From: Caldilineaceae bacterium
GTDB taxonomy: Bacteria; Chloroflexota; Anaerolineae; Caldilineales; Caldilineaceae
Direction of reading: 5' to 3'
Assembly (NCBI GenBank): GCA_958295845.1
Contig: OY282376.1
Span: 695,022-759,021 of the forward strand
Length of the DNA: 64,000 nucleotides
The notes beneath the pieces are model-generated. The model worked only from the letters and a program-made list of their open reading frames with translations, did no database searches and was not told where the DNA came from. The stretch's first letter is position 1, and each line of letters begins with the position of its first letter. The position numbers were made by a program, and so were the translations under genes. Shown here in pieces: positions 45,904 through 54,662 of this stretch.

Positions 45904-47907
45904 ATGTTCGGTGACCGCATGTTACGGCAGGAGACGCTGAAGCCCAAGAGCGTCGGCGCCACCCTGTCCCGTTTTAGTACATACTTCCGCCCCTACTGGT
46001 TTAGCCTGATTCTGGTCGCCATTCTGATGGCGGTCAACGCCTATGCCCAGGTGATCGGCCCCGTTCTGATCGGCCAGGCCGTGGACTGCTATCTGGCGCC
46101 CGCCGCCTTCGGCGAAGGCGGCGAAGAAGGCGGCGGGATTCAACTGCCGGCAGGAAGCGATCTGCCGGCGGAAACCGACAGCCAGGCCAACTGCTGGTAT
46201 GCGCCCGACGTCGCCATGGGCGACCCCAGCCGCAATGACCTGCTGCGCGGCCTCCTCAACATTACTCTGGTCATTACCGCCTACTATCTGGCCGGGTCGG
46301 TCACCGGCGGCCTCATGTTCTTCAGCATGAGTAGAACCGGCCATCACGTTCTGCGCCGTCTGCGCGTGCGCCTGTTTAACCACCTCCATCGCCTCTCTCT
46401 CGGCTTCTATACCCGCAACGAGACGGGTGATCTGATGAGCCGCATCACCAATGACTCAGACACGATCCAGCAGGTCGTCAGCTTTGCCCTTGTGCAGGTG
46501 CTGAGCAGCGTGCTGCTGATCCTCTGGATCGTCTGGCAAATGGTCGTTATGAACTGGGCATACGCCCTCATCAGCCTCAGCATTGTGCCGCTCATGGGCT
46601 TGGCCACTCTCTGGTTCAGCACGCAGGCGCGCAAAGCCTTCCGTGTTACCCGCCAGAGCATCGGCGATGTCAACGCAGAGTTGGAGGAAGGCATCTCCGG
46701 CGTGCGCGAGGTCCAGGCCTTCAGTCGCGAGGAAACCAACATCGAGCAGTTCCGGCAAAGCAATGCCGTCAACCGCGACGCCAATGTCAAAGCCGTTGCC
46801 TACACCTCTGCCCTGGCGCCGACGCTCGAAGCGCTCGGTTTCCTCGGCATCGCTATCGTAGTTGGCGTCGGCGGCGTGCTGCTCCTGCGGGGCCAGACAC
46901 TGGCAGGTTCGACCATCTCTCTCGGCCTGATCGTCACATTCCTGGGCTTTGCGCAGCGCTTCAACATGCCCATCTCCCAAATCAGCGTCATGTGGACCAA
47001 TATCCAAAGCGCCATCGCTGGCGTGGAGCGTATCTTCGAACTGATGGACGAGGTCCCGGAAGTACAGGAGAAATTCGGCGCCCCGCCCATGTCCGCAATC
47101 AAGGGCGCCGTTTCCCTGCATAACGTGGACGCCGAATACGTGCCCGGGGAACCGGTCCTCAAGGGGGTCAACCTCAACGCAACGCCTGGCGAAACGGTAG
47201 CCATCGTCGGACCGACCGGTGCCGGTAAGACGACAATTATCAATCTGATCCCCCGCTTCTGGGATGTCACCGGCGGGTCCGTGCGCATCGACGGTGTCGA
47301 CGTACGCGACGTTCAGCTGCACAGCCTGCGCGAGCAGATCGGCATCGTCCTCCAGGATACCTACCTGTTTAGCAGTTCGGTCATGGACAACATCCGCTTC
47401 AGCCGCGCCAACGCAACCGACGAGGAAGTAATCGCCACCGCAAAACTGGCCCAGGCCCACGATTTTATCCAGCGGCTGCCCGAAGGCTATGAAACCGTCC
47501 TCGGCGAACGCGGCGCCGGCCTCAGCCAGGGACAGCGTCAGCTCCTGGCCATCGCCCGTGCCGCACTGGCCGACCCCCGTATTCTCATCCTTGACGAGGC
47601 AACAAGCAGCGTCGACACCCGCACCGAGCAGAGAATCCAGGCCGCCCTCAACGACCTGTTGATAGGACGCACCAGCTTCGTCATCGCCCACCGCCTCAGC
47701 ACCATCCGCAGCGCCGATCAGGTGCTGGTGCTCCGAGACGGAGAGATTATCGAACGGGGCACACACGATGGGCTGCTCGCCCAGCGGGGCTTCTACTACG
47801 AACTCTACATGAATCAGTTCCGTCGCCAGGAAGACCTGCCGGTGCAGCCGAACGGAAGCGGTCCGCCTCCCAGTGCAGTAAGTGTTAGTGCGGGGCCGGC
47901 CACCTGA
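45904..47907 (+). CDS. Heterodimeric ABC exporter subunit with canonical catalytic Glu
   Basis: 667 aa. GGAG about 8 nt before the ATG. Between TM1 and TM2 there is an unusually long loop (about residues 58-115), Gly/Glu-rich, with two cysteines (about 62 and 97) that could form a disulfide outside the cell. ATPase domain: GPTGAGKTT near 436, altered signature LSQGQRQL near 540, Walker B ILILDEATSSVD with the catalytic Glu and VIAHRLSTI with the switch His. Forms the active half with the preceding subunit. Confidence 0.9.
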   Translation: MFGDRMLRQETLKPKSVGATLSRFSTYFRPYWFSLILVAILMAVNAYAQVIGPVLIGQAVDCYLAPAAFGEGGEEGGGIQLPAGSDLPAETDSQANCWYAPDVAMGDPSRNDLLRGLLNITLVITAYYLAGSVTGGLMFFSMSRTGHHVLRRLRVRLFNHLHRLSLGFYTRNETGDLMSRITNDSDTIQQVVSFALVQVLSSVLLILWIVWQMVVMNWAYALISLSIVPLMGLATLWFSTQARKAFRVTRQSIGDVNAELEEGISGVREVQAFSREETNIEQFRQSNAVNRDANVKAVAYTSALAPTLEALGFLGIAIVVGVGGVLLLRGQTLAGSTISLGLIVTFLGFAQRFNMPISQISVMWTNIQSAIAGVERIFELMDEVPEVQEKFGAPPMSAIKGAVSLHNVDAEYVPGEPVLKGVNLNATPGETVAIVGPTGAGKTTIINLIPRFWDVTGGSVRIDGVDVRDVQLHSLREQIGIVLQDTYLFSSSVMDNIRFSRANATDEEVIATAKLAQAHDFIQRLPEGYETVLGERGAGLSQGQRQLLAIARAALADPRILILDEATSSVDTRTEQRIQAALNDLLIGRTSFVIAHRLSTIRSADQVLVLRDGEIIERGTHDGLLAQRGFYYELYMNQFRRQEDLPVQPNGSGPPPSAVSVSAGPAT

Positions 47908-48266
47908 GCCGCAACAGGCAACGAAAACTGATACCCATACCCCAAATACCGACGTCTTCAGGCCCTGTCTTCAGGCCCCGTCTTCAGACCCCGTTGCTGG
48001 TAGCCAATCTGGTCCACCTACGGTGGTCACCAGGAACCGGCTATCACTACTGTTAACCGTTGACTCTTCACCCCTGCCCCGCGGCCTCCCCGACTCTACC
48101 TGCTCAACGCCGGCCCATCTGCAGGCGCATGTAATCGCGACCGGTTCACGACAAAGGCCGTGCAGCGCTTGGCTTTCTACTTGCGCCGCGCCTATCAGGT
48201 TCAAGATGTCAATTGGGCTCATAGCGAGCGGGGAAATTGATGACCAGAGACTGAAAGCCGGATCAC
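47908..48266. other. Convergent intergenic region with a 13-bp triplicate repeat
   Basis: 359 bases between the convergent exporter and GH3-like genes; no gene seen. Three head-to-tail copies of a 13-bp unit (GTCTTCAGGCCCC and near variants) occupy 47954-47992. No clear T-tailed terminator was found by eye. Confidence 0.55.
47954..47992. repeat. 13-bp direct repeat, three copies
   Basis: Units GTCTTCAGGCCCT, GTCTTCAGGCCCC and GTCTTCAGACCCC follow one another without gaps, differing at one or two positions. Confidence 0.85.
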
Positions 48267-51200
48267 CTACTCCGACCGAAACTGCAGCCAGACCAGCGGG
48301 ATCAGCATGCCGATCACCACAACCGGGACGCTGTCCCAGGGGGCGAGATTGACCTGGATCCACAGCCCGCCGGGAATAACGTCCACACCGTATAGGATGT
48401 AAGCGCCCCAGCCCACGAGCATCGCCCACAGCAAACGCTGAACAAGCATCTGGCGCGGCATCAACTGCACCAGCACCACCAGCAGCAGCGCCAGCACCAC
48501 CAACTGCGTCACCATGGCGATCGTCAACGAAGAGACATCGAGCTCAACCGCCTCCGGCCTCACCGCCGGCGAGCGTGTCGGGACTGCCTCCGGCGTCGAC
48601 ACAACTGTCACAGCCGCCCCCGGTGTGGGTGCCGCCGTGACGGCCGGCTCCGGGTTCGTGACCTCAATCTGTGTTCTGTCAGATGCAACGTCCGGGTCAG
48701 GGATGCGCGCCCGAATCTCTGTGCTGGAGTCGGCCTCGACGCTGTTGACCGCGATCAGGAGTGTCCCAGTTCTCTCCAATAACACCGATTTACGCGCAAA
48801 CCCGCCCCGCGTGGGAACGGGATTTGACTGGATTGCAAGCTCCTCGCCCTCATAGATCAGCCGGAAGTTCACAGGTGTTCCATCAGGGACCGCGTTCCCG
48901 TTGTAATCCAGAATCGGACCGGCCTGCAGCTCCAGGCTGTCACCGAGCCTCAGGTCGGTCTGGATAAGCTCCAGTTGGTCATCCTCGGCCTGTTCTATAA
49001 CAAAGCCCTCGTTCAGGACAGTCAGGCCTATCCGCTGGGCCGGGTCCGGCTCCAGCCGCTCGACCAGATTGCTGAAGCGTGTTCCCGGCACACTCACCGG
49101 CGGTGCGCCGGTGACCGTCTGGGCGCGGAACAATGCACGCACGGCCGCCTCCAAAAACGGCTGGGTCTTGGAGTAAACGCCGAGAAAAGCCGTCATCTTC
49201 CCGATTTCGGTCGAATCAAAGAAGTATGGTTCGTTCAGCGCCAGCACCACCAGCTTGCTCCCTGGCAGCCGGTCACTGCGCTGACGCAGAAACCGTTTGA
49301 CCGCATCGCTGCTGTCGTAATTCGCTACGTCTACGTCCAGCATGGCAAAGATCAGCCAATCAGCGTTCAGGATCTCCTCCTCCAACGCCTCTGCCACCGC
49401 GGCGTCGGCCGTGCCGTTAAGGAGAGAGTTCAATTCGGCAAAAGTACGACTTCCAATCCGCTCCCTGCGCAACTGGTTGGTCGCCTCCGGTCCGTAGAGT
49501 CTCAACATGATCTCTTCCAGTGCCGTCGGCTCTACGGTAGCATCAGCAAGGCAACCGTCACACTCATGTAAAATGCGGCTATCTGTGAAGATCAGAATAT
49601 CCTCGTCTTCGCCCGGCGGCGCAGGCAGAGGGTCGGTCAGCCCCGGGGAGTCGGGGAAGAAAATCGTCAGCGCCTCACTGGCGACTTGATCCAGCAGCAT
49701 CTGGGCCCCTCTCTGATTTTCACTACTGAACCCCTCCTCCAGGTCGGCTGGCCCCACCACCACATCCCCCAGATCGATTTCTATCGGTCCATCTTGGGGT
49801 ACGCCGCCCGTTGCCGCCGGATCGGCTCTGTTCTCAGGGTCAAACAGCCGCACTTTCAAGCGCAAAATCCGTCGCAACGAGGCATCCACACGCGCCGCAA
49901 ACTCGGCATCGTTTGTATAGCGCTCGCGGAAGAAAATGATCGTCTCTTTGATATTGGCTCTCTCATCCAGCCAGCTGTCGGTCAGCGAGAAATCCGCCAG
50001 GTAGAGTAGGTCGTTGCCGGCAGTAAACGCGTCAAGAGCGATGCGTCGCCGCGGGAATTCCTGCAGAGGCGGGTCGTAGTAGCGACGCACGGCCATCACA
50101 CCCAGCGCGTCGCTCATCAGGATGCCGCCCTCCGCACGCCAGGGAGCAAACTCGTCCAGGTCCAGCAGAATGCCCAGCTCCTGTGCCAGACTGATCGGCG
50201 GCGTGCGCTCGCGACTGCCCTGAAAGCTGCTGAAACGAATATGCCCGGACATCAACGCCTCGGTGGCCGCCAACGTCCCATCCACCCGCAGGATCGCAGA
50301 TGGCCGCTCAGTGACCGCGGCAAACGGCGGCAGTTCGATTCTCTGCAGCTCCTGCAAGCTCTTCTGAATCGTCGCGATCTCCTCATCCGGCCGGCGATCC
50401 GTACCCCCCAGGCCGGGGAAATGTCCAGCCACGGTAGCCACGCGACCGGCGCTGCCGCGATGGATCCCTGTTACATAGGCCTGGCCCATTCGCCCGACCC
50501 AAAACGGGTCACCGCCAAAAGAGTGCAGCCCCAATCCCGTCACCAGGTCCGGACGCGGCTGTTCTATTACGTCCAGCGCCGGCCCCAACAGTAGATTCAC
50601 CCCCACGCTGCGCATCTCCCGTCCGTGGACCGCACCCACCTCCTCCACCAGATTGGGATTCCAGGTCGCCCCCAGCGCCATCTGCGGCGGGATCGCGGTG
50701 AACCCGGACCGCAGTGCCGTGCCCGGCATACCGTCACCCCCCTGCTCCACGCCAATCAACAGCGGAATCTCTAGCGGCGCCCTCTGTTCCAGGCCGGACT
50801 GCAAAATACCCGGTATAGCCGGCCCGCCCTGCTTGACGTTCAATGCCTCCGTCGGTGACAGGTAGATGCCGTAGGCCAACGCCTGCAGCTGATTTGTAAG
50901 CCGCGCGATGTCCTCCGGTGTCGTGCCGCTGTAGTTACTGAAGTTGCGGTTTCTTGGGCTGATCACCACGCCGCCCACCCGGTACTCCTCAATCAACTCG
51001 GCGACGTCGCTCCTCGGTCCGATGTCGTTGCCCTGGAAAGTAACCACAAACAACTGGCCAACCCGATCGGCGACACTCATTCCGGCGATCAAGTCGTCAA
51101 TGAGCGCCTCCAGTATCTCATCCGGGCCGGGGGTAGGTGTGGGTGAAGGGGTGGGCGTAGGCGATGGTGTTGGCGTATGCGAGGGCGATGGCGTTGGCGT

Positions 51201-51560
51201 GACCGACGGCGTGAGCGCCAAACTGGTGGCTTCCGCCGCCGCCGTCGCCGTCAGCTGCGCGCCCACGGTGGCCGTAGCGCGAATCGACTCAAGCAACGCC
51301 TCGGCCGACCGCGTCGCCGTGCCCGTTGCCGCCTGCTGTTCCGCCGCCGCAGTCGTATCTGAACGTTGCGAACCGGGAGTAGACGTAGACTCCACCTGGG
51401 CAGCTGCCAACTTTACAAGCGCAATCCCGCCGCCCAAATCGATTGCCAGCATCGCAGCGGTCAGCAGCGCGGCCGCCAGCGCCAAGACGCGCCGACGAGC
51501 GCCGCTGCTATGCCTGGCACCCTTTCGATGGCTTCGCTGCGGGCTACGGATTACTCTCAT
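48267..51560 (-). CDS. Membrane-anchored glycoside hydrolase family 3-like protein
   Basis: 1097 aa. N-terminal signal anchor (about 25-52), a Thr/Ser/Pro spacer (about 112-145, TPTPSPTPTPSP), a GH3-type barrel (about 150-530), a second alpha/beta domain, an Ig-like region and two to three C-terminal TM helices (about 985-1097). GH3 features: GVEQGGDGMPGT, VGVNLLLGPALDV, AGHFPGLGGTD and GGILMSDALGVMAVRRYYD, whose Asp matches the nucleophile. In beta-N-acetylhexosaminidases of the NagZ type the first motif is KHFPGHG with a later D-S-H; here the Lys is Gly and the D-S-H His is not seen, so activity may be altered. ATG 51560 chosen over TTG 51563. Confidence 0.82.
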   Translation of the reverse strand: MRVIRSPQRSHRKGARHSSGARRRVLALAAALLTAAMLAIDLGGGIALVKLAAAQVESTSTPGSQRSDTTAAAEQQAATGTATRSAEALLESIRATATVGAQLTATAAAEATSLALTPSVTPTPSPSHTPTPSPTPTPSPTPTPGPDEILEALIDDLIAGMSVADRVGQLFVVTFQGNDIGPRSDVAELIEEYRVGGVVISPRNRNFSNYSGTTPEDIARLTNQLQALAYGIYLSPTEALNVKQGGPAIPGILQSGLEQRAPLEIPLLIGVEQGGDGMPGTALRSGFTAIPPQMALGATWNPNLVEEVGAVHGREMRSVGVNLLLGPALDVIEQPRPDLVTGLGLHSFGGDPFWVGRMGQAYVTGIHRGSAGRVATVAGHFPGLGGTDRRPDEEIATIQKSLQELQRIELPPFAAVTERPSAILRVDGTLAATEALMSGHIRFSSFQGSRERTPPISLAQELGILLDLDEFAPWRAEGGILMSDALGVMAVRRYYDPPLQEFPRRRIALDAFTAGNDLLYLADFSLTDSWLDERANIKETIIFFRERYTNDAEFAARVDASLRRILRLKVRLFDPENRADPAATGGVPQDGPIEIDLGDVVVGPADLEEGFSSENQRGAQMLLDQVASEALTIFFPDSPGLTDPLPAPPGEDEDILIFTDSRILHECDGCLADATVEPTALEEIMLRLYGPEATNQLRRERIGSRTFAELNSLLNGTADAAVAEALEEEILNADWLIFAMLDVDVANYDSSDAVKRFLRQRSDRLPGSKLVVLALNEPYFFDSTEIGKMTAFLGVYSKTQPFLEAAVRALFRAQTVTGAPPVSVPGTRFSNLVERLEPDPAQRIGLTVLNEGFVIEQAEDDQLELIQTDLRLGDSLELQAGPILDYNGNAVPDGTPVNFRLIYEGEELAIQSNPVPTRGGFARKSVLLERTGTLLIAVNSVEADSSTEIRARIPDPDVASDRTQIEVTNPEPAVTAAPTPGAAVTVVSTPEAVPTRSPAVRPEAVELDVSSLTIAMVTQLVVLALLLVVLVQLMPRQMLVQRLLWAMLVGWGAYILYGVDVIPGGLWIQVNLAPWDSVPVVVIGMLIPLVWLQFRSE

Positions 51561-51761
51561 CAATTCAGATTATACACGATCAGCGCATCTGTCGGAATGA
51601 ACGGTTCCGGCCCCATGTAGCATGGAGTGCATCCCAAGATTGGGATAACTCTCGTATACCTCGTGCTGCAACCAAGCCACCGCCAGCGCCAGTTCCAATC
51701 TCCTGCAGACCAAGTGGTGTCCCTCTCTCCTCTCTCCTATTCACTCTCTCCTTAGCCTTTA

Positions 51762-51870
51762 GGCGTTCGGGCCTTCGGCCCTCCCTTGTGCGGGGGCTGC
51801 GCCCCCGCAACGCCCCGCCCTTGCTCGCCACCGTGCTCTTTCTTCCCCAGCAACGTTTCTAGCCAACAGT
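51762..51870. repeat. 109-bp dispersed repeat, copy 1
   Basis: Matches 63698-63806 over the full 109 bases with about 8 differences (about 93 % by eye) and no gaps. It includes a nested hairpin GCGGGGGCTGCGCCCCCGC and ends in AGCCAACAGT. No open frame is shared. Confidence 0.9.
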
Positions 51871-51892
51871 ATGCCCCCAAACGGTCCTGTAG

Positions 51893-51980
51893 GGGCAGGC
51901 CTTGTGCCTGCCCTCGCGCGCCTCACCCATAGTCGTCGCCATCCCCCAGACTTCCGGTATTGGCAGGCCTTGTTCCTGCC
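51893..51980. repeat. REP-like GC-rich hairpin pair
   Basis: GGGCAGGC-CTTGT-GCCTGCCC (51893-51913) is a perfect 8-bp hairpin; a near copy, GGCAGG...CCTGCC (51962-51980), follows about 70 bases later with the same GGCAGGCCTTGT core. Looks like a repetitive extragenic palindrome family. Confidence 0.7.
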
Positions 51981-52126
51981 CTGTTCGCCCTCTATCATCG
52001 GAGAGTTTTGCGCCTGCCCCGCGTATCTCCAAGAGCAAGTGAGCAAGAACTGCCACGTCCGGCAAAGCCTCCCCGCCACAGCGTTCTCACCCCAAATCTG
52101 GGTTGCACTCCCTAACTTTCGCTTGC

Positions 52127-52155
52127 TGGACAGATGCCGCCAAAGTATGTATAAT
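52127..52155 (+). promoter_or_regulatory. Sigma-70-like promoter of uvrB
   Basis: TGGACA (52127-52132), 17-nt spacer, perfect TATAAT (52150-52155). The start is expected near 52162, leaving a leader of about 240 nt before uvrB. No SOS box of the Gram-positive CGAAC-N4-GTTCG type was found next to it. Confidence 0.7.
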
Positions 52156-52184
52156 AAACCCAAATAAGAACAAAAGTTCCATTA

Positions 52185-52415
52185 ATGAGTGAGACCTCTA
52201 ATCCGACCGATACCTCTCTCGGGACACAACCGGTTCGCCGCCCGGCCTACACTTCAAATGTGAACTTCGTACGATGCCGGGCCGCCGCACGCGGCCCCCG
52301 CCCAGAACACCGAGTGGCCGCGCTAAATGTCCCGATCCCCCGGTCCAATGTGGTAAGCTTGATCTGCGAACTGCGCGCGTATCAGATCTACGGAGCCGGA
52401 TATGCATCAATTTAA
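52185..52415 (+). CDS. Possible small leader ORF overlapping uvrB
   Basis: A 76-codon frame begins about 23 nt after the predicted transcription start and ends 14 nt inside uvrB. The translation ([19 protein letters not shown]...) has no recognised domain and the ATG has no clear ribosome site. The overlap would allow coupling to uvrB, but chance is also likely. Confidence 0.2.
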   Translation: MSETSNPTDTSLGTQPVRRPAYTSNVNFVRCRAAARGPRPEHRVAALNVPIPRSNVVSLICELRAYQIYGAGYASI

Positions 52416-54414
52416 GGTAGTCAGCGATTTTCAGCCGATGGGTGATCAGCCCCAGGCCCTCGCCAAACTCGCCGCCGGTATCGATGAAGGGATGCCCCAC
52501 CAGGTCCTGCTCGGCGTCACCGGCAGCGGCAAGACCTATACCATGGCCAAGGTCATCGAACTGATCCAGAAGCCGACCCTGGTCATCGCCCACAACAAGA
52601 CCCTGGCCGCTCAGCTATACAGTGAGTTCCGTGAGTTTCTGCCCAATAATATGGTGGAGTACTTCGTCTCCTACTACGACTACTACCAGCCGGAGGCCTA
52701 CATCCCCCGCAGCGACACCTATATCGAAAAGGATGCCCAGGTCAACGAAGAGATCGAGCGCCTCCGACTCGCCGCGACCAGCGCCCTTTTCAGCCGTCGC
52801 GATGTTGTGATCGTCGCCTCGGTCTCCTGCATCTACGGCCTGGGAAGCCCCCAGGACTACGGTCAGGTAGCCCTAAAGCTGAATGTAGGCGAGACGGTAC
52901 GCCGCAACCAGGTCCTGCGCCACCTGGTCGACATCTTCTACGAGCGCAACGATACCGCCCTCCAGCGCGCCAAATTCCGCGTGCGCGGAGACGTGCTGGA
53001 GGTGCAGCCAGCCTACTCCGACAACGCCCTGCGCGTCAGCTTCTGGGGCGATGAGATCGAACGCATCAGCGAAATCGACACCCTCACCGGCGAAATCCTC
53101 GACGACTACCCGGAAGTGGAGATCTTCCCGGCCAAGCACTTCATCACGCATCAGGACCAGGTCCAGGAAGCAATCGTCGATATCGAAGAAGAGCTCAACC
53201 AGCAGGTCGCCGCGTTGGAGAGCCAGGGCAAACTCCTGGAGGCCCAGCGTATCGGCCAGCGTACACGCTATGACATCGAGATGCTGCAGGAGATCGGCTA
53301 CTGCAACGGCGTCGAAAACTATAGCCGCCACCTGGCGCGCCGTCCTCCCGGCAGCCGCCCTTGGACCCTGCTCGACTACTTCCCGGCCGACTGGATGGTG
53401 ATCATCGACGAAAGCCACATGACAATCCCCCAAATTCGCGGCATGTTCGCCGGCGACCGCTCTCGCAAAGAAGTGCTGGTCTCGCATGGCTTCCGCCTGC
53501 CCAGCGCGCTGGACAACCGCCCCCTCACCTACGATGAGTTTGCCGAGGTCGTAAACCAGGTCATCTACGTCAGCGCCACCCCGAGCGACTACGAGATGAC
53601 GCACGCTACACAAGTGGTAGAACAGCTCATTCGCCCGACCGGCCTCCTGGACCCAGTCGTCGAAGTGCGGCCGACCGAAGGACAGATAGAAGACCTGCTC
53701 GACGAAGTGCATCAACGCGTCGCCGTCGGTCAGCGGGCCCTCATCACGACGCTCACCAAGCGTATGGCCGAAGACCTGGCCGAATATCTCGCCGACCTCG
53801 GCGTCAATGTCCAGTACCTCCACAGCGAAATCGACACCTTGGAACGGGTCGAAATCCTGCGAGATCTGCGCCTCGGTGTCTACGACGTGGTCGTCGGCAT
53901 CAACCTGCTGCGCGAGGGTCTGGACCTGCCCGAAGTTACCCTCGTCGCCATCCTGGACGCCGACAAACAAGGCTTCCTGCGCAGCGAGTCAGCTCTGATC
54001 CAGACCATCGGCCGCGCCGCCCGCCATGTTGAAGGCCGCGCCATTCTCTACGCCGACAGGATGACCGATGCCATGGAGAAAGCCATCGGCGAGACCAACC
54101 GCCGCCGCCAGATTCAAGAGGCCCACAATCTGGCCCATGGTATCGAGCCCCGCAGCATCGTCAAGGGTATTCGCGACCTGACCGACCGCATGAAGGTCAT
54201 GGCCGAGGAACCGGCCGACTACGGCGTCGACGAAGACGGAGCAGTCGCCACACGGGATCTGTCTGCCCTCTCCCCCGACGAGCTGGTCAAGCGGATCACC
54301 AATCTGGAAGAGGAGATGCACGAAGCCGCCCAAAATTTGGAGTTCGAGCGCGCCGCCTCCCTCCGCGACCAGGTCATCGAGCTGCGCAACGCGCTGAAAC
54401 TGGAGAGAGTGTGA
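52402..54414 (+). CDS. uvrB: Excinuclease ABC subunit B
   Basis: 670 aa, damage-verifying helicase of nucleotide excision repair. Walker [11 protein letters not shown] near residue 38, the beta-hairpin region [24 protein letters not shown]-like box [16 protein letters not shown] near 334, helicase C motifs ([46 protein letters not shown]) and a C-terminal UVR motif ([21 protein letters not shown]). GGAG lies about 7 nt before the ATG. uvrA and uvrC are not nearby. Confidence 0.97.
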   Translation: MHQFKVVSDFQPMGDQPQALAKLAAGIDEGMPHQVLLGVTGSGKTYTMAKVIELIQKPTLVIAHNKTLAAQLYSEFREFLPNNMVEYFVSYYDYYQPEAYIPRSDTYIEKDAQVNEEIERLRLAATSALFSRRDVVIVASVSCIYGLGSPQDYGQVALKLNVGETVRRNQVLRHLVDIFYERNDTALQRAKFRVRGDVLEVQPAYSDNALRVSFWGDEIERISEIDTLTGEILDDYPEVEIFPAKHFITHQDQVQEAIVDIEEELNQQVAALESQGKLLEAQRIGQRTRYDIEMLQEIGYCNGVENYSRHLARRPPGSRPWTLLDYFPADWMVIIDESHMTIPQIRGMFAGDRSRKEVLVSHGFRLPSALDNRPLTYDEFAEVVNQVIYVSATPSDYEMTHATQVVEQLIRPTGLLDPVVEVRPTEGQIEDLLDEVHQRVAVGQRALITTLTKRMAEDLAEYLADLGVNVQYLHSEIDTLERVEILRDLRLGVYDVVVGINLLREGLDLPEVTLVAILDADKQGFLRSESALIQTIGRAARHVEGRAILYADRMTDAMEKAIGETNRRRQIQEAHNLAHGIEPRSIVKGIRDLTDRMKVMAEEPADYGVDEDGAVATRDLSALSPDELVKRITNLEEEMHEAAQNLEFERAASLRDQVIELRNALKLERV

Positions 54415-54662
54415 TTTCTCGGGGAACGCTCCCAAGCACACACCCTGCAAGGGTCTGCAGTTCGGAATAGCCTTTCACGGTGGCAGGCACCCCAAATCCA
54501 TCTTCCTTGACGGGATTTTAGCCGTGTGCGAACATTTTTGGCGAAGGCGAGCGAACAAAGGCCGAGCAGAGACACAAACCCGGCTCCGCATCCGCCCTGA
54601 CACGGATTGCCGCCGCGCTCAACACGACCATTGACACACTGATTAACCAATAAACGAGCAAA

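Larger units (their letters stand above)
51561..52401. other. Large intergenic region upstream of uvrB with repeats
   Basis: About 840 bases with no secure gene. Contents: a dyad ATCCCAAGATTGGGAT near 51632, one copy of the 109-bp dispersed repeat (51762-51870), two GGCAGG...CCTGCC hairpins (51893-51913 and 51962-51980), and a good promoter (52127-52155) followed by a leader of about 240 nt to uvrB that holds a possible small ORF (52185-52415). Confidence 0.6.
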
